Below are positions 1-8,327 of a DNA stretch of 25,657 nucleotides, in pieces (positions within the stretch are counted from its first letter, which is position 1; each line of letters opens with the position of its first letter). The notes beneath the pieces are model-generated. The model worked only from the letters and a program-made list of their open reading frames with translations. It did no database searches and was not told the DNA's origin. The DNA comes from an uncultured Opitutia bacterium (GTDB lineage Bacteria > Verrucomicrobiota > Verrucomicrobiia > Opitutales > UBA953): positions 1 to 25,657 of the forward strand of contig CALEEU010000116.1 of NCBI GenBank assembly GCA_937875975.1, written 5' to 3'. A program made the position numbers and the translations under genes.

Positions 1-144
1 CGGCTTCATGGTCTGTTTGGTAACCTGTCCCACCCTGCCTGTCGACCGCGGTTCCCCGGCATATCGCGTAGGGACAGCAATACCTGCGGTCCACCCCTGG
101 AAGTCTTCCTGGCCAACCAGCCAACTATTCAACGGATCAACTTT
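1..144. other. Non-coding stretch downstream of purC
   Basis: No convincing coding frame is visible here. The stretch follows the purC stop and contains one GTAG-headed palindrome (68-92). A weaker, degenerate palindrome at about 10-33 is in the opposite orientation (arms GGTCTGTTT and AACCTGTCC, 6 of 9 paired). No T-rich terminator for purC could be recognised. Confidence 0.5.
68..92 (+). repeat. GTAG-headed REP-like palindrome, unit D (degenerate)
   Basis: GTAG at 68-71 is followed by arm GGACAGCAA (72-80), loop TAC (81-83) and arm CTGCGGTCC (84-92). Seven of nine positions pair. The first twelve bases, GTAGGGACAGCA, are identical to the copy at 14601-14612 on the minus strand, over 14 kb away. 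Head, arm length and loop match the units at 14495-14612. This is read as a diverged member of the same dispersed repeat. Confidence 0.55.
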
Positions 145-1041
145 TCAGGCCGTGAGCCGTTCGAGGCACTCCGCGTAGAGGGCCTGCGTCTTCTGCACGA
201 CATCGGCCGGCAGGGTCGGGCCCGGCGCGGTCTTGTTCCACGGCTGGGTTTCGAGCCAGTCGCGGACAAACTGCTTATCGTAAGAGGGCTGGGCGCGGCC
301 GGGCTGCCAGGTGGCGGCGGGCCAATAACGGGAAGAGTCGGGCGTCAGGACTTCATCGATCAGCACCAACGAGCCGTCGGGGGCGCTGCCGAATTCGAAC
401 TTCGTGTCGGCCAGGATGACGCCCGCCTTGGCGGCGCGCTCGGCGCCCATGCGGTAGAGCGCGATCGACGTCTCCTGCACCGTGCGGAAGACCTTCTCGC
501 CGAGCACCTCGCCGCAGCGGGCGCGGGTGATCGCTTCGTCGTGGCCTTCGGCGGCCTTAGTGGAGGGTGTGAAGATGGGCTGCGGCAGCTTCGAGCCGTC
601 GAGCAGGCCTTCGGGCAACGGGTGGTCGAGGATGCCGCCGGTCTTCTGGTATTCCTTGAAGCCGCCGCCGGCGAGGTAGCCGCGGACGACTGCTTCGACC
701 GGGAGGGGCTTGAGCTTACGCACCAACATCGAGCGCGGGATCAGGTGTTCGTGGCCGTGCAGGGCCTTGGCCAGCGCGTTGGCATGGTCGGGCACGAGGT
801 GCGTCGGGAAGACAAGGCGGGCCTGGTCGAACCACCAGAGGCTGATCTGCGTGAGGAGGATGCCTTTGCCCGGGACGCCGTTGGGCATCACGACGTCGAA
901 GGCCGAGAGACGGTCCGTCGCCACGATCAGGTAATGCGTGCCGAGGTCGAAGACTTCACGGACCTTGCCCTTCGCTTGGAGCGGGTAGGGCAGGCCGGTG
1001 ACGGTCATCAGCGCTTCGGCGGGCAGGGGCGGCGTCTTCAT
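145..1041 (-). CDS. purC: Phosphoribosylaminoimidazole-succinocarboxamide synthase
   Basis: SAICAR synthetase of de novo purine synthesis. It joins CAIR and aspartate with ATP to give SAICAR in the cytoplasm. The family signatures are all visible: GKVREVFDLG near the N-terminus, then ATDRLSAFDVVMP, the VRGYLAGGG segment, PIFTPSTKAAEGHDE, LADTKFEFG and the LIDEVLTPDSSRYWP motif. The 298 residues fit the longer, yeast-like form of the family rather than the roughly 240-residue E. coli form. An in-frame ATG lies 13 codons further upstream (1080), but I chose the one at 1041 because the upstream residues are not conserved-looking and GGCAGG directly precedes this ATG. The gene stands alone and is divergent from the TatD gene across 91 nt. 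Confidence 0.96.
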   Translation of the reverse strand: MKTPPLPAEALMTVTGLPYPLQAKGKVREVFDLGTHYLIVATDRLSAFDVVMPNGVPGKGILLTQISLWWFDQARLVFPTHLVPDHANALAKALHGHEHLIPRSMLVRKLKPLPVEAVVRGYLAGGGFKEYQKTGGILDHPLPEGLLDGSKLPQPIFTPSTKAAEGHDEAITRARCGEVLGEKVFRTVQETSIALYRMGAERAAKAGVILADTKFEFGSAPDGSLVLIDEVLTPDSSRYWPAATWQPGRAQPSYDKQFVRDWLETQPWNKTAPGPTLPADVVQKTQALYAECLERLTA

Positions 1042-1132
1042 CCTGCCACGGAGATAGGGCAGGGCGGGGCGGCAGGGCAAGGTGGTTCGTCGTTGAGGCG
1101 CAAGGTCCGGCGGTCATCCTCCGTGCAGCCTG

Positions 1133-1927
1133 ATGGAACTCCGCGACGCCCATTGTCATTACCAGTTCGCCGAAGTGCCGTACGCTGCGGTGGAACAGGC
1201 TCGGGCGGACGGAGTCGGCCAAGCGATGATCAACGGCAGCGCGCCTTCCGACTGGCAAGACGTGGCGGCCCTCGGCCGGCGCGATCCACGTAACCGCATG
1301 TCGTTCGGACTGCACCCGTGGGATGTCCCGACCGCGCCGGCGGGCTGGGCGGAGACTTTGCGCGCCACTCTCATCGCGCATCCGACCGCCGGCGTCGGCG
1401 AGATGGGACTCGACCGTTGGGTGAAGGAACACGATCCCGTCGCCCAGGAAGCGGCGTTCCGGACGCAGCTCGCGTTGGCCGTCGAGCTCGAGCGAGCGCT
1501 CACCATCCATTGCGTCAAAGCGATCGGACCGTTGATGGACATCGTGCGCGCGACCGAACTCCCGCGCCGCGGCTTTCTCCTGCACAGTTGGAACGGACCT
1601 GTGGAGCTCGTGCCCGAGCTCGCGAAGCTCGGCGCCTATTTCTCCTTCAGCGCCCACCACCTCATCCCGCGCAAAGCCGACCTGCGTGTCCAGTTCGCCG
1701 CGGCGATCCCGCGGGAGCGAATCCTCGTCGAGACCGACGCGCCCGCGCTCTGCCCCGCGGCGGAGTTCCGCCTGCGCGAGCTCGCGCCCGACGCGGAAGG
1801 CACTGAGCAGAACCATCCGTCGAACCTCGTGCGGAATAACGCCGAACTCGCGCGGACCATGGGCGTGACGCCCGCGGAGTCCGCCGCGCTGACGTGTGCG
1901 AACTTCGCGCGCTTATTCGGCGCGTAG
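1133..1927 (+). CDS. TatD-family metal-dependent hydrolase
   Basis: An amidohydrolase-fold protein of the TatD/YcfH/YjjV group. Characterised members are metal-dependent DNases, but the true substrate of this one is unknown. Metal ligands sit where expected in the 264-residue protein: H7 and H9 (DAHCHY), E90 (GEMGLD), H126 (IHCVKA), H151 (LHSW) and D202 (ETDAP). GLHPW at 59-63 is also typical. There is no signal peptide, so it should be cytoplasmic. No Shine-Dalgarno sequence is evident before the ATG. Its last 15 nt overlap tail to tail with the convergent tcdA gene. Confidence 0.9.
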   Translation: MELRDAHCHYQFAEVPYAAVEQARADGVGQAMINGSAPSDWQDVAALGRRDPRNRMSFGLHPWDVPTAPAGWAETLRATLIAHPTAGVGEMGLDRWVKEHDPVAQEAAFRTQLALAVELERALTIHCVKAIGPLMDIVRATELPRRGFLLHSWNGPVELVPELAKLGAYFSFSAHHLIPRKADLRVQFAAAIPRERILVETDAPALCPAAEFRLRELAPDAEGTEQNHPSNLVRNNAELARTMGVTPAESAALTCANFARLFGA

Positions 1928-2695
1928 CAGCGAGAGGCGGAGCGCTTCGCCGGCGGCCGCGAGGCCGAACGCACCGGCCACATGCGAGGCCGTGCCGTAG
2001 CCCCATTCGCAGTTCGGGCGCAGGTCTTCGCCTTCAGGAATCTCGCCGCCCGGGAGGCCTTCGCAATCCGTTGGTTGGGTGAATGGTTCGTCGGACCACA
2101 CGCACGAGACGCCGAACGGCGCCTTGCCGCGCGGGAAGTCGAAGTTCTGACGTAGGCGTTTGCGGACCAGCATCATCAGCGGATCATCACGCGAATCGCG
2201 GAGGTCGGTGACCTTGAGGCGCGTGCCGTCGAGGCGACCGGCGCAACCGCCGACCGTGACGACCGGCAGTCTGCGGTTCACTGCCTCGGCGATCAGGCCG
2301 CACTTCGGCGAAAGCGCGTCCATCGCGTCGATGACCACGCCGTCGAAATCCGCGAGCACCTCGTGCGGGTTGAAGCGGGAGAGGAAGCGCTGGTGGAGCG
2401 TCGTGCGAATCTTCGGGTGGATCGAGCGGGCCCGTTCGGCCATCGCCTCCGTCTTCGCCTTGCCCTCATTGCCCGCGACCGCGTGCAACTGGCGGTTCGT
2501 ATTGGAGATGCAGACGGCATCGCCGTCGACCATCGCGAGGTGGCCGACGCCGGTGCGGGCGAGGGCTTCGATCGTCCAGGAGCCGACCCCGCCGAGGCCG
2601 ACGACGAGGAAGGATGAGCGGGCGAGGCGTTCCATGCCGGCGCGTCCGTAGAGACGGCCGATGCCGGCGAAGCGTTGGAGGTGGTCCGCGTCCAT
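1913..2695 (-). CDS. tcdA: tRNA threonylcarbamoyladenosine dehydratase
   Basis: An E1/ThiF-fold enzyme (CsdL/YgdL) that activates t6A37 of tRNA with ATP and cyclises it to ct6A. From the chosen start, the nucleotide-binding GLGGVGS begins at residue 33, VDGD with the acidic residue D57 follows, and NTNRQ lies at 65-69. The whole 260-residue chain resembles E. coli TcdA (about 268), including the RLYG segment near the N-terminus and the late GYGTASHVAGAFG segment. The frame extends upstream to GTG (2701) and TTG (2704). I preferred ATG at 2695, though no ribosome binding site decides it. The stop codon lies inside the 3' end of the convergent TatD gene. Confidence 0.93.
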   Translation of the reverse strand: MDADHLQRFAGIGRLYGRAGMERLARSSFLVVGLGGVGSWTIEALARTGVGHLAMVDGDAVCISNTNRQLHAVAGNEGKAKTEAMAERARSIHPKIRTTLHQRFLSRFNPHEVLADFDGVVIDAMDALSPKCGLIAEAVNRRLPVVTVGGCAGRLDGTRLKVTDLRDSRDDPLMMLVRKRLRQNFDFPRGKAPFGVSCVWSDEPFTQPTDCEGLPGGEIPEGEDLRPNCEWGYGTASHVAGAFGLAAAGEALRLSLLRAE

Positions 2696-2790
2696 GGTCA
2701 CCAATCAAGGCGGTAAGCGGCTTCCCTCCAAGGAACAAACGCACTTCCTCCGGGCTTGCTGGCCGGGCGGCTCCGGGCATCGTGAAGCCG

Positions 2791-3294
2791 ATGTCCGCCG
2801 CCGAGAAAGCCAGCCAAGCCGGAATCCTGCGAGCGCCCCTCGAGCCACTTTGGCTGTCGGCGGCTCGACGGGGCTTCTGGGGTTTGGTCATCGGCCTCTT
2901 GGTCGCCTGGGTCTTCGTCATCCTCGATCACCGCAAAGCCAACTCCGTGTCGCAGGTCTGCATGCAGGCGCGGATCGTGTTCCTCCAGTATCAGGCCGAG
3001 AAGGGCGAGTGGCCGAAGGCTTGCGACCTCGCCGCCCCCGGTGGTCAGTTCGGCGGCTTCAATCTCGCGCCGATGACGGCGGCGGTCGCGAAGTGCCAGG
3101 TTCCTGGCAAGTGGCTCTTCATGCCCAAGTCCGCCACCGGCGGTCCGGCGGTCGTCTTCACGCCGGCGGAGCCCGGCCGCTCCTATGAACGCGCCTTCGA
3201 GGCCGTTGACGGTTGGGTCGACGACGGAAAAGCCGACCAGGGCGACCTCCTGATCCGCGAAGACGTCGCGCTCCTCAGGCTGTCGGCCGAGTGA
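2791..3294 (+). CDS. Small single-pass membrane protein of unknown function
   Basis: I do not recognise a family. The 167-residue protein has about 28 mostly polar N-terminal residues, then one strong membrane segment (about 29-46, rich in G, L, V, I), then an extracytoplasmic-looking domain of about 120 residues with two cysteines (in SQVCMQ and KACDLA) and a third in AKCQVPG. The N-terminal helix followed by a small globular domain recalls pseudopilins, but no prepilin cleavage motif is visible, so that reading is weak. A GTG three codons upstream (2782) is an alternative start. The 3' end overlaps prfA by 20 nt, tail to tail. Confidence 0.7.
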   Translation: MSAAEKASQAGILRAPLEPLWLSAARRGFWGLVIGLLVAWVFVILDHRKANSVSQVCMQARIVFLQYQAEKGEWPKACDLAAPGGQFGGFNLAPMTAAVAKCQVPGKWLFMPKSATGGPAVVFTPAEPGRSYERAFEAVDGWVDDGKADQGDLLIREDVALLRLSAE

Positions 3295-4366
3295 TCGCCT
3301 CGGCGCGCTCGCGCAGGTCGGCTTCAAAAAGCGCGTCCACGAGCTGATCGAGATTCCCTTCGAGCACCTGTTCGATGCCGTGGACCGTGAGGTCGATGCG
3401 GTGGTCGGTGATGCGGTTCTGCGGGAAGTTGTAGGTACGGATCCGTTCGGAGCGGTCGCCGGAACCCACCTGCGTCTTGCGGGCGTCGGCGCGGGCTTCG
3501 CGTTCCTTGGCGCGCGTCAGGTCGAGGAGGCGGGAGCGCAGGACGCGGAGGGCCTTGACGCGATTGCGCAGCTGGGAGCGTTCGTCGGCGCAGTAGACCA
3601 TCAGCCCCGTCGGCTTGTGGATGATCTGCACCGCGGACTCCGTCTTATTGACGTGCTGGCCGCCGGCGCCGCTCGCGCGGGCGACGGACATGTCGAGGTC
3701 TTCGGGCTTCAGGACGACTTCGGCTTCTTCGGCTTCAGGGAGGACGGCGACCGTGGCGGCGGACGTATGGACGCGGCCGGAGGCCTCGGTGGCGGGCACG
3801 CGCTGGACGCGATGGACGCCCGCTTCGTGGCGCAGGAGGGCCGTGGCGCCTTCGCCTTCGATGAGGAGGACCGCGTCGCGGACCCCGCCCAGGTCGGAGT
3901 GGGAGAGGGACATCAGCTCGCACTTCCAGCCTTTCTTCTCGGCGAAGCGGGTGTAGGCGCGGAGGAGCTCGGCGGCGAAGAGGGAGGCCTCCTCCCCGCC
4001 CGTGCCGGCCCGGATTTCTACAAGAGCATTACGAGAATCGTCCGGATTCGCCGGGATGATGGCCCGGATCAGCTGTTCGCGGGCCGTTTCGACGGCCGGT
4101 TCCAGCCGGGCGATCTCCTCGGCGGCCATGGCCCGGATCTCGGCTTCGGCCTCGCCGGAGAGGGCGCGGGACTCGGCCAGCTCCTTTTCGAGGGCCACGA
4201 GGGCGTCGTCGGCCTTGACGGCCTTGGACGTGAACCGGAGCTCGGCGCCGAGGGCGGCAGCCCGGCGGTTATCGGCGAAGGTCGCGGGGTCGGCCAGCAG
4301 GGCTTCGAGCTCGGCCAGGCGACGGCGGAAGGCGGTCAGGTCGGGGCGGAGGGGGCTGGCGGACAT
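3275..4366 (-). CDS. prfA: Peptide chain release factor 1
   Basis: RF1 recognises UAA and UAG in the ribosomal A site and triggers peptide release. From ATG 4366 the protein has 363 residues, near the usual 355-365. The tripeptide PAT for stop-codon reading lies at 191-193 (RVPATEASGR), which marks RF1 rather than RF2. The catalytic GGQ is at 235-237 within SGAGGQHVNKTESAV, followed by the conserved DERSQLRNR and the GSGDRSERIRTYNFPQ segment. The frame is open 26 codons further upstream, but those residues do not resemble RF1 and would overlap the divergent promoter region. No clear Shine-Dalgarno sequence precedes the ATG. It is divergent from the HAD gene across 107 nt. The partner methyltransferase prmC, often adjacent, is not here. 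Confidence 0.96.
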   Translation of the reverse strand: MSASPLRPDLTAFRRRLAELEALLADPATFADNRRAAALGAELRFTSKAVKADDALVALEKELAESRALSGEAEAEIRAMAAEEIARLEPAVETAREQLIRAIIPANPDDSRNALVEIRAGTGGEEASLFAAELLRAYTRFAEKKGWKCELMSLSHSDLGGVRDAVLLIEGEGATALLRHEAGVHRVQRVPATEASGRVHTSAATVAVLPEAEEAEVVLKPEDLDMSVARASGAGGQHVNKTESAVQIIHKPTGLMVYCADERSQLRNRVKALRVLRSRLLDLTRAKEREARADARKTQVGSGDRSERIRTYNFPQNRITDHRIDLTVHGIEQVLEGNLDQLVDALFEADLRERAEAITRPTA

Positions 4367-4387
4367 CGGTAAGGGGGTTAATCGGGC

Positions 4388-4416
4388 TTGGACAGAAGAC
4401 GTCCGTTCGTTATTCA
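4388..4416 (+). promoter_or_regulatory. Putative sigma-70-type promoter for the HAD-ftsK pair
   Basis: TTGGAC (4388-4393) and TATTCA (4411-4416) are separated by 17 nt, in the divergent gap between prfA and the HAD gene. Initiation would fall near 4423, leaving a leader of about 50 nt to the ATG at 4474. This argues against the in-frame ATG at 4417. It is pattern-based only. Confidence 0.45.
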
Positions 4417-4473
4417 ATGGAGTGCGGCAGGCTCCCCTCCGCAAGCCCGACCTTCATCCCTTTTCCGACCGAT

Positions 4474-5502
4474 ATGCAGCCCAAGGAACCCGCGCTCCGC
4501 GGCACCCACGTTCTCACCTGCGTGTGGGACTTCGACAAGACCCTCTGTCCGGGCTATATGCAGACCCCGCTCTTCAAGGCTTTCGGGGTCGACGAAGAGC
4601 AGTTCTGGAAGGAAACGAACCAGCTTCCGGCGCTTTATGCCCGTAAAGGCATCCGCACGCCCAAGGACTCCGTCTACCTCAATCACCTGCTCAGCTACGT
4701 GAAGTCCGGCCTCATGAAAGGTCTGACCAACGCCCGGCTCCGGGAGCTTGGGGCCGACATCGAGCTCTGCCCAGGGCTCCCGCAGTTCTTCCCGGCGCTC
4801 AAGGAGCATGTCCGTGAGCTCGGACGGAAGCACAACGTCGAAGTCACCCTCGAGCATTACGTCATCAGCACCGGCCTCGCGGAGATGATCCGCGGCACCT
4901 CGCTCGCCGCGCACTGCGACGGCATCTACGGCTGCGAATTCCTCGAACACCCGCTCCCGCCGCACTTCACCAAGCAGGACGAGCTCTCGCTGGACCTGCC
5001 GACCGAGATCACCCAGGTCGCCGCGATGGTCGACAACACCATCAAGACCCGCTTCCTCTTCGAGATCAACAAGGGCTCGAACAAGGACGCCGACATCGAC
5101 GTCAACGCTGTCGTCCGCGCCGAGGACCGCCGCGTGCCGTTCGAGAACATGATCTACGTCGCCGACGGCCCCAGCGATGTCCCGGTCTTTTCGTTGCTGC
5201 GCAAGAACGGCGGCAAGGCCTTCGCGGTCTACGTGCCCGAGAGCGAGGCCGAGTTCGCCCAGAATGACGCGCTGCTCCAAGCGGGCCGCGTGCACGGCTA
5301 CGGCCCGTGCGATTACTCCGCCGCCTCCTTCACGCCCAAGTGGATCCGCCACGCCCTCGCGGGCATGGTCGAACGCCTCGCGCAGGAACGCACGCGCGCC
5401 CTCGCGGCCCGCGTCACGCGTCCGCCCCGCCATCTGCATGCCGATCCCTCGCCGCCCGGCGCCGCGGACGCCGCTTCGCAGGGTACCCTCTTCGGAGAAT
5501 AA
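4474..5502 (+). CDS. HAD-superfamily phosphatase (phosphoserine phosphatase-like)
   Basis: A haloacid dehalogenase-type phosphohydrolase; the substrate cannot be told from sequence. Motif I is DFDKT, with nucleophile D19 and acid/base D21. Motif II is probably the threonine of VISTG. Motif IV is YVADGPSDVPVF, with D231 and D235. The insert between motifs I and II is largely helical, as in SerB-like class I enzymes. At 342 residues it is longer than SerB, owing to a basic, proline-rich tail of about 50 residues ending in TLFGE. I start at ATG 4474 instead of 4417 because the extra 19 residues look like leader sequence and the predicted promoter ends at 4416. It ends 2 nt before ftsK and is probably co-transcribed with it. 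Confidence 0.82.
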   Translation: MQPKEPALRGTHVLTCVWDFDKTLCPGYMQTPLFKAFGVDEEQFWKETNQLPALYARKGIRTPKDSVYLNHLLSYVKSGLMKGLTNARLRELGADIELCPGLPQFFPALKEHVRELGRKHNVEVTLEHYVISTGLAEMIRGTSLAAHCDGIYGCEFLEHPLPPHFTKQDELSLDLPTEITQVAAMVDNTIKTRFLFEINKGSNKDADIDVNAVVRAEDRRVPFENMIYVADGPSDVPVFSLLRKNGGKAFAVYVPESEAEFAQNDALLQAGRVHGYGPCDYSAASFTPKWIRHALAGMVERLAQERTRALAARVTRPPRHLHADPSPPGAADAASQGTLFGE

Positions 5503-5504
5503 TC

Positions 5505-8099
5505 ATGCCCGCCCCTGCCCGCAAACGCTCCACCACGCTCGCCCGCCCGGCCAGCGAGAGCAAACCGATCCTCGCCGTGGTCCTCGCCCTCATCGGCGGG
5601 TTCCTGCTCGTCGCGATGTTGTTCCACGCCCCCTCGGATCAGAACCTCATCCCGGAATGGCTGGAGAAGACGTTCAGCCTGCCGGCGGAATCGAACGCGA
5701 CGGCCGAGCATAATCCTTGCGGCGCCTTCGGTGCCACCCTCGCGGTCATCCTGTTCAGTCTCTTCGGTTACGCCGGCTTCTTCGTGCCGTCCTTCCTTTT
5801 CGCCGCGGCTTGGTTTGCGCTCAATCAGCGCGCCCACACGCTCTGGCCGGTCAAGGTGACCCTGATGGTGCTCTGCGTCGTCCTTTTCGCTCCGATCCTC
5901 ACGCTGTGGCTCGGTACCGCCAAGGATGTCTCCGTCGCCTTCGATCCGCGCGGACCGGGCGGCGTGCTCGGCAGCATGCTCTTCTCTTCGGTCTTCCATC
6001 CGGTGCTCGGTGATTACGGCACCTGGATCCTCGTGTTCCCTTACGGCTTCTGTCTCCTCGGTGCGCTCGCCGACGATCCGAAGGCCACGCTTTCCTCCTG
6101 GATCGCCGAGATCCGCGATGGCCTTGGCTCCTGGAACGCCGAACGTAAGGCCGCCGCCGCGACCGTCGCGGAAGAGCAGCGCCGCCGTGCTGCCATCGCC
6201 GCCGAGCTGCGCCGCAAGCAGCAGGATGTCGTCGGCGCCGCCATCGCGGTGCCCCAGCCCAAGGAGACCCCCAAGGCCGCGACCAAGGTCGCTCCGGTCA
6301 CGGTCGATATTCCGCATGAAGGCCCGAAGGATGGCGAAGACGTCGGCCCTGACCTCGTCGAGCCCGATAACGTCAGCATTTCCCCCGACCCCACGTCGAA
6401 AGACAAGAAGCCGGAGAAGCCCAAGGCGGTCGTCGATGAAGAAGTGGAAGTGAAGCCTGTGCGCAAGGCGCCCGCGCCGCTCGGCCCCGACGCCGGCAAG
6501 GTGCTCGTCGTCCAGCCTGACAAGATCGAGAAAGCCCGCGCCAGCCAGGTCCTGAAGAAACGCGGAGACTACGTCTTCCCTGAGGTCAAGATGCTCAATG
6601 AGCCGTCCGCCAACTCCAAGGCAGAGCCCGAGGATTTCCGCAAGCGCGCCGCCGACCTCATCGAGACCCTCAAGCAGTTCAAGGTCGACTGCGTGCCGGT
6701 CGACCCCGCCAACGGTGTCGACGTCGGCATCCAGCAAGGCCCGTCGATCACCCGCTATGAGATCAAGCCCGCGCCCGGCGTGCGCGTGGAGAAGATTTCC
6801 AATCTCTCGAACAACATCGCGATGAACCTCGAGGCCGAGGCCGTGCGCATCCTCGCGCCCGTGCCAGGCAAGGGCACCGTCGGCATCGAGATCCCGAACA
6901 AGAACCGCAAGGACGTGCTCCTGCGCGAGATCATCGAGTCCAAGGCCTGGGCGGAGGCCGCGATGGAGCTGCCCGTCGTGCTCGGCGTGGACAGCGTCAC
7001 GAACAAGCCCGTCATCCAGGACCTCGCCAAGATGCCGCACGCGCTCATCGCCGGCGCCACCGGCCAGGGCAAGTCCGTCTGCATCAACGCGATCATCGTC
7101 TCGCTCCTCTACCGCTGCACGCCGCAGGACCTGCGCTTCATCATGGTCGACCCCAAGGTCGTCGAGCTGCAGATCTACAACAACCTGCCCCACCTGCTGA
7201 TCCCGGTCGAGACCGACCCCAAGCGCGTGCCCGCCGCCCTCAAGTGGCTCATCGCGGAGATGTCGCAGCGCTATAAGATCTTCGCCAAGTGCGGCGTGAA
7301 GAACATCACTGGCTTCAACGCCAAGATCGCCAAGGAAGCTGGCGCCCCCAAGCAGGAAGAGCTCGCGCTGAGTCCGGATGAGTTGGCCGCCGCGGCGGAA
7401 GCGGCGGAAGCAGTCATCGACGACGGTGTCCGCGTCCAGACCGAGAAGTTGCCTTACATCGTCTGCATCATCGACGAGATGGCGGACCTCATGATGGTCG
7501 CCGCGCAGGATATCGAAACCTCGGTGGCGCGCATCGCCCAGCTGGCCCGTGCCGCCGGCATCCACCTTGTGCTCGCTACGCAGCGTCCGTCGACGGACGT
7601 CATCACCGGCCTCATCAAGGCCAACCTGCCTACGCGCATCGGCTTCAAGGTCTCCTCCCAGATCGACTCCCGCACCATCCTGGATCGCGGTGGCGCCGAG
7701 ACGCTCGTCGGCCGCGGTGATATGCTCTTCGTGCCTCCGGGCAGCGCCACGCTCAACCGCGTCCAGGGTGCGTTCGTCGGCGAGCAGGAAGTCGCCGCGA
7801 TCGTCGAGTTCCTGGCGGAGAAGAACGGCAAGCCTGACTTCGCCCAAGATGTCATCAAGGCCATCAAGGAAGGCGCCGAAGGCGGCGAGGACGGCGAAGG
7901 GGGCGAGGAGGGGGAAGACCCGCTCGTGGCGCAGAGCTGGGCCATCATCAAGGAGACGCGACGTGCTTCGGTCTCGATGCTCCAGCGCCGCCTGAAGCTC
8001 GGCTACAACCGCGCTGCCCGCATCATGGATATCCTCCACGATAAGGGTTACGTTGGACCAGAGAACGGCTCCAGCCCGCGCGAGATTCTGGTCGACTAA
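5505..8099 (+). CDS. ftsK: DNA translocase FtsK/SpoIIIE
   Basis: A septal ATP-driven DNA pump that clears chromosome ends during division and helps resolve dimers. In order along 864 residues: about four N-terminal membrane segments (roughly 21-41, 75-100, 112-135 and 155-185), a charged A/K/P/E-rich linker to about 350, and the alpha/beta motor. The motor carries Walker A GATGQGKS (517-524, K523) and Walker B CIIDE (D657). A C-terminal winged-helix gamma domain (about 805-864) is of the kind that reads KOPS-like sequences. An acidic, alanine-rich insert before Walker B and a Glu/Gly-rich hinge before gamma are visible. The frame is open upstream, but ATG 5505, with GGAG about 10 nt before it, gives a normal short cytoplasmic N-terminus. 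Confidence 0.96.
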   Translation: MPAPARKRSTTLARPASESKPILAVVLALIGGFLLVAMLFHAPSDQNLIPEWLEKTFSLPAESNATAEHNPCGAFGATLAVILFSLFGYAGFFVPSFLFAAAWFALNQRAHTLWPVKVTLMVLCVVLFAPILTLWLGTAKDVSVAFDPRGPGGVLGSMLFSSVFHPVLGDYGTWILVFPYGFCLLGALADDPKATLSSWIAEIRDGLGSWNAERKAAAATVAEEQRRRAAIAAELRRKQQDVVGAAIAVPQPKETPKAATKVAPVTVDIPHEGPKDGEDVGPDLVEPDNVSISPDPTSKDKKPEKPKAVVDEEVEVKPVRKAPAPLGPDAGKVLVVQPDKIEKARASQVLKKRGDYVFPEVKMLNEPSANSKAEPEDFRKRAADLIETLKQFKVDCVPVDPANGVDVGIQQGPSITRYEIKPAPGVRVEKISNLSNNIAMNLEAEAVRILAPVPGKGTVGIEIPNKNRKDVLLREIIESKAWAEAAMELPVVLGVDSVTNKPVIQDLAKMPHALIAGATGQGKSVCINAIIVSLLYRCTPQDLRFIMVDPKVVELQIYNNLPHLLIPVETDPKRVPAALKWLIAEMSQRYKIFAKCGVKNITGFNAKIAKEAGAPKQEELALSPDELAAAAEAAEAVIDDGVRVQTEKLPYIVCIIDEMADLMMVAAQDIETSVARIAQLARAAGIHLVLATQRPSTDVITGLIKANLPTRIGFKVSSQIDSRTILDRGGAETLVGRGDMLFVPPGSATLNRVQGAFVGEQEVAAIVEFLAEKNGKPDFAQDVIKAIKEGAEGGEDGEGGEEGEDPLVAQSWAIIKETRRASVSMLQRRLKLGYNRAARIMDILHDKGYVGPENGSSPREILVD

Positions 8100-8327
8100 G
8101 CGGGAGTCGAGGGCACGAAGCAGCGCTAGTTGATCGGTTGATCAGTGGGCCAGTTGGCAAGCGAGGCAATGGGCTCAAGGGGAGACCGGGAACCGGGAAG
8201 TTTGTTGCCGCATTTAGGGTGGGCTGATCACCCTTGATCAACCCTACCCAAGGCAAAGAAGCGACGGCCAGGTAAGTGAGGGTAAAAACTACCTCCGGCC
8301 ATCGTGCCCTCAGGTCATCGTGCCAGC
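8100..8327. other. Intergenic region with clustered TGATC motifs
   Basis: There is no credible gene in this gap between ftsK and the tail of the small exported gene. It holds TGATC-type motifs at 8131, 8139, 8225 and 8235, a tandem ACCGGGA pair near 8187-8200, and a strong palindrome preceded by GTAG on the minus strand (8221-8247). No T-rich terminator for ftsK is seen, so the palindrome is the best candidate for a 3' end structure. Confidence 0.5.
8221..8247 (-). repeat. GTAG-headed palindrome, REP-like (unit F)
   Basis: On the minus strand GTAG (8247-8244) is followed by GGTTGATCA, loop AGGG and TGATCAGCC. The nine-base stem has a single G-T wobble, and an extra pair is possible with the last G of the head. 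Head position and arm length match the 14.5-kb units, but the loop is four bases and the stem sequence is unrelated. Membership of the same family is therefore tentative. Confidence 0.45.

Noticed and set aside
541..1293. 250-codon plus-strand frame opposite purC
   Set aside because: Antisense to conserved purC motifs, and its end overlaps the real TatD start.
956..1816. 286-codon frame on the minus strand across the TatD gene
   Set aside because: Runs through the conserved metal-ligand codons of TatD in antisense and has no recognisable domain.
2791..3294. Naming the small membrane protein a type IV pseudopilin
   Set aside because: It has an N-terminal helix and a small exposed domain, but no prepilin peptidase site (G followed by F/M and E at +5) and no secretion genes nearby.
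5313..8039. 908-codon open frame on the minus strand opposite ftsK
   Set aside because: It is an antisense shadow of a GC-rich gene. The product is D/G/R/L-rich with no domain, while the plus strand encodes an unmistakable FtsK.
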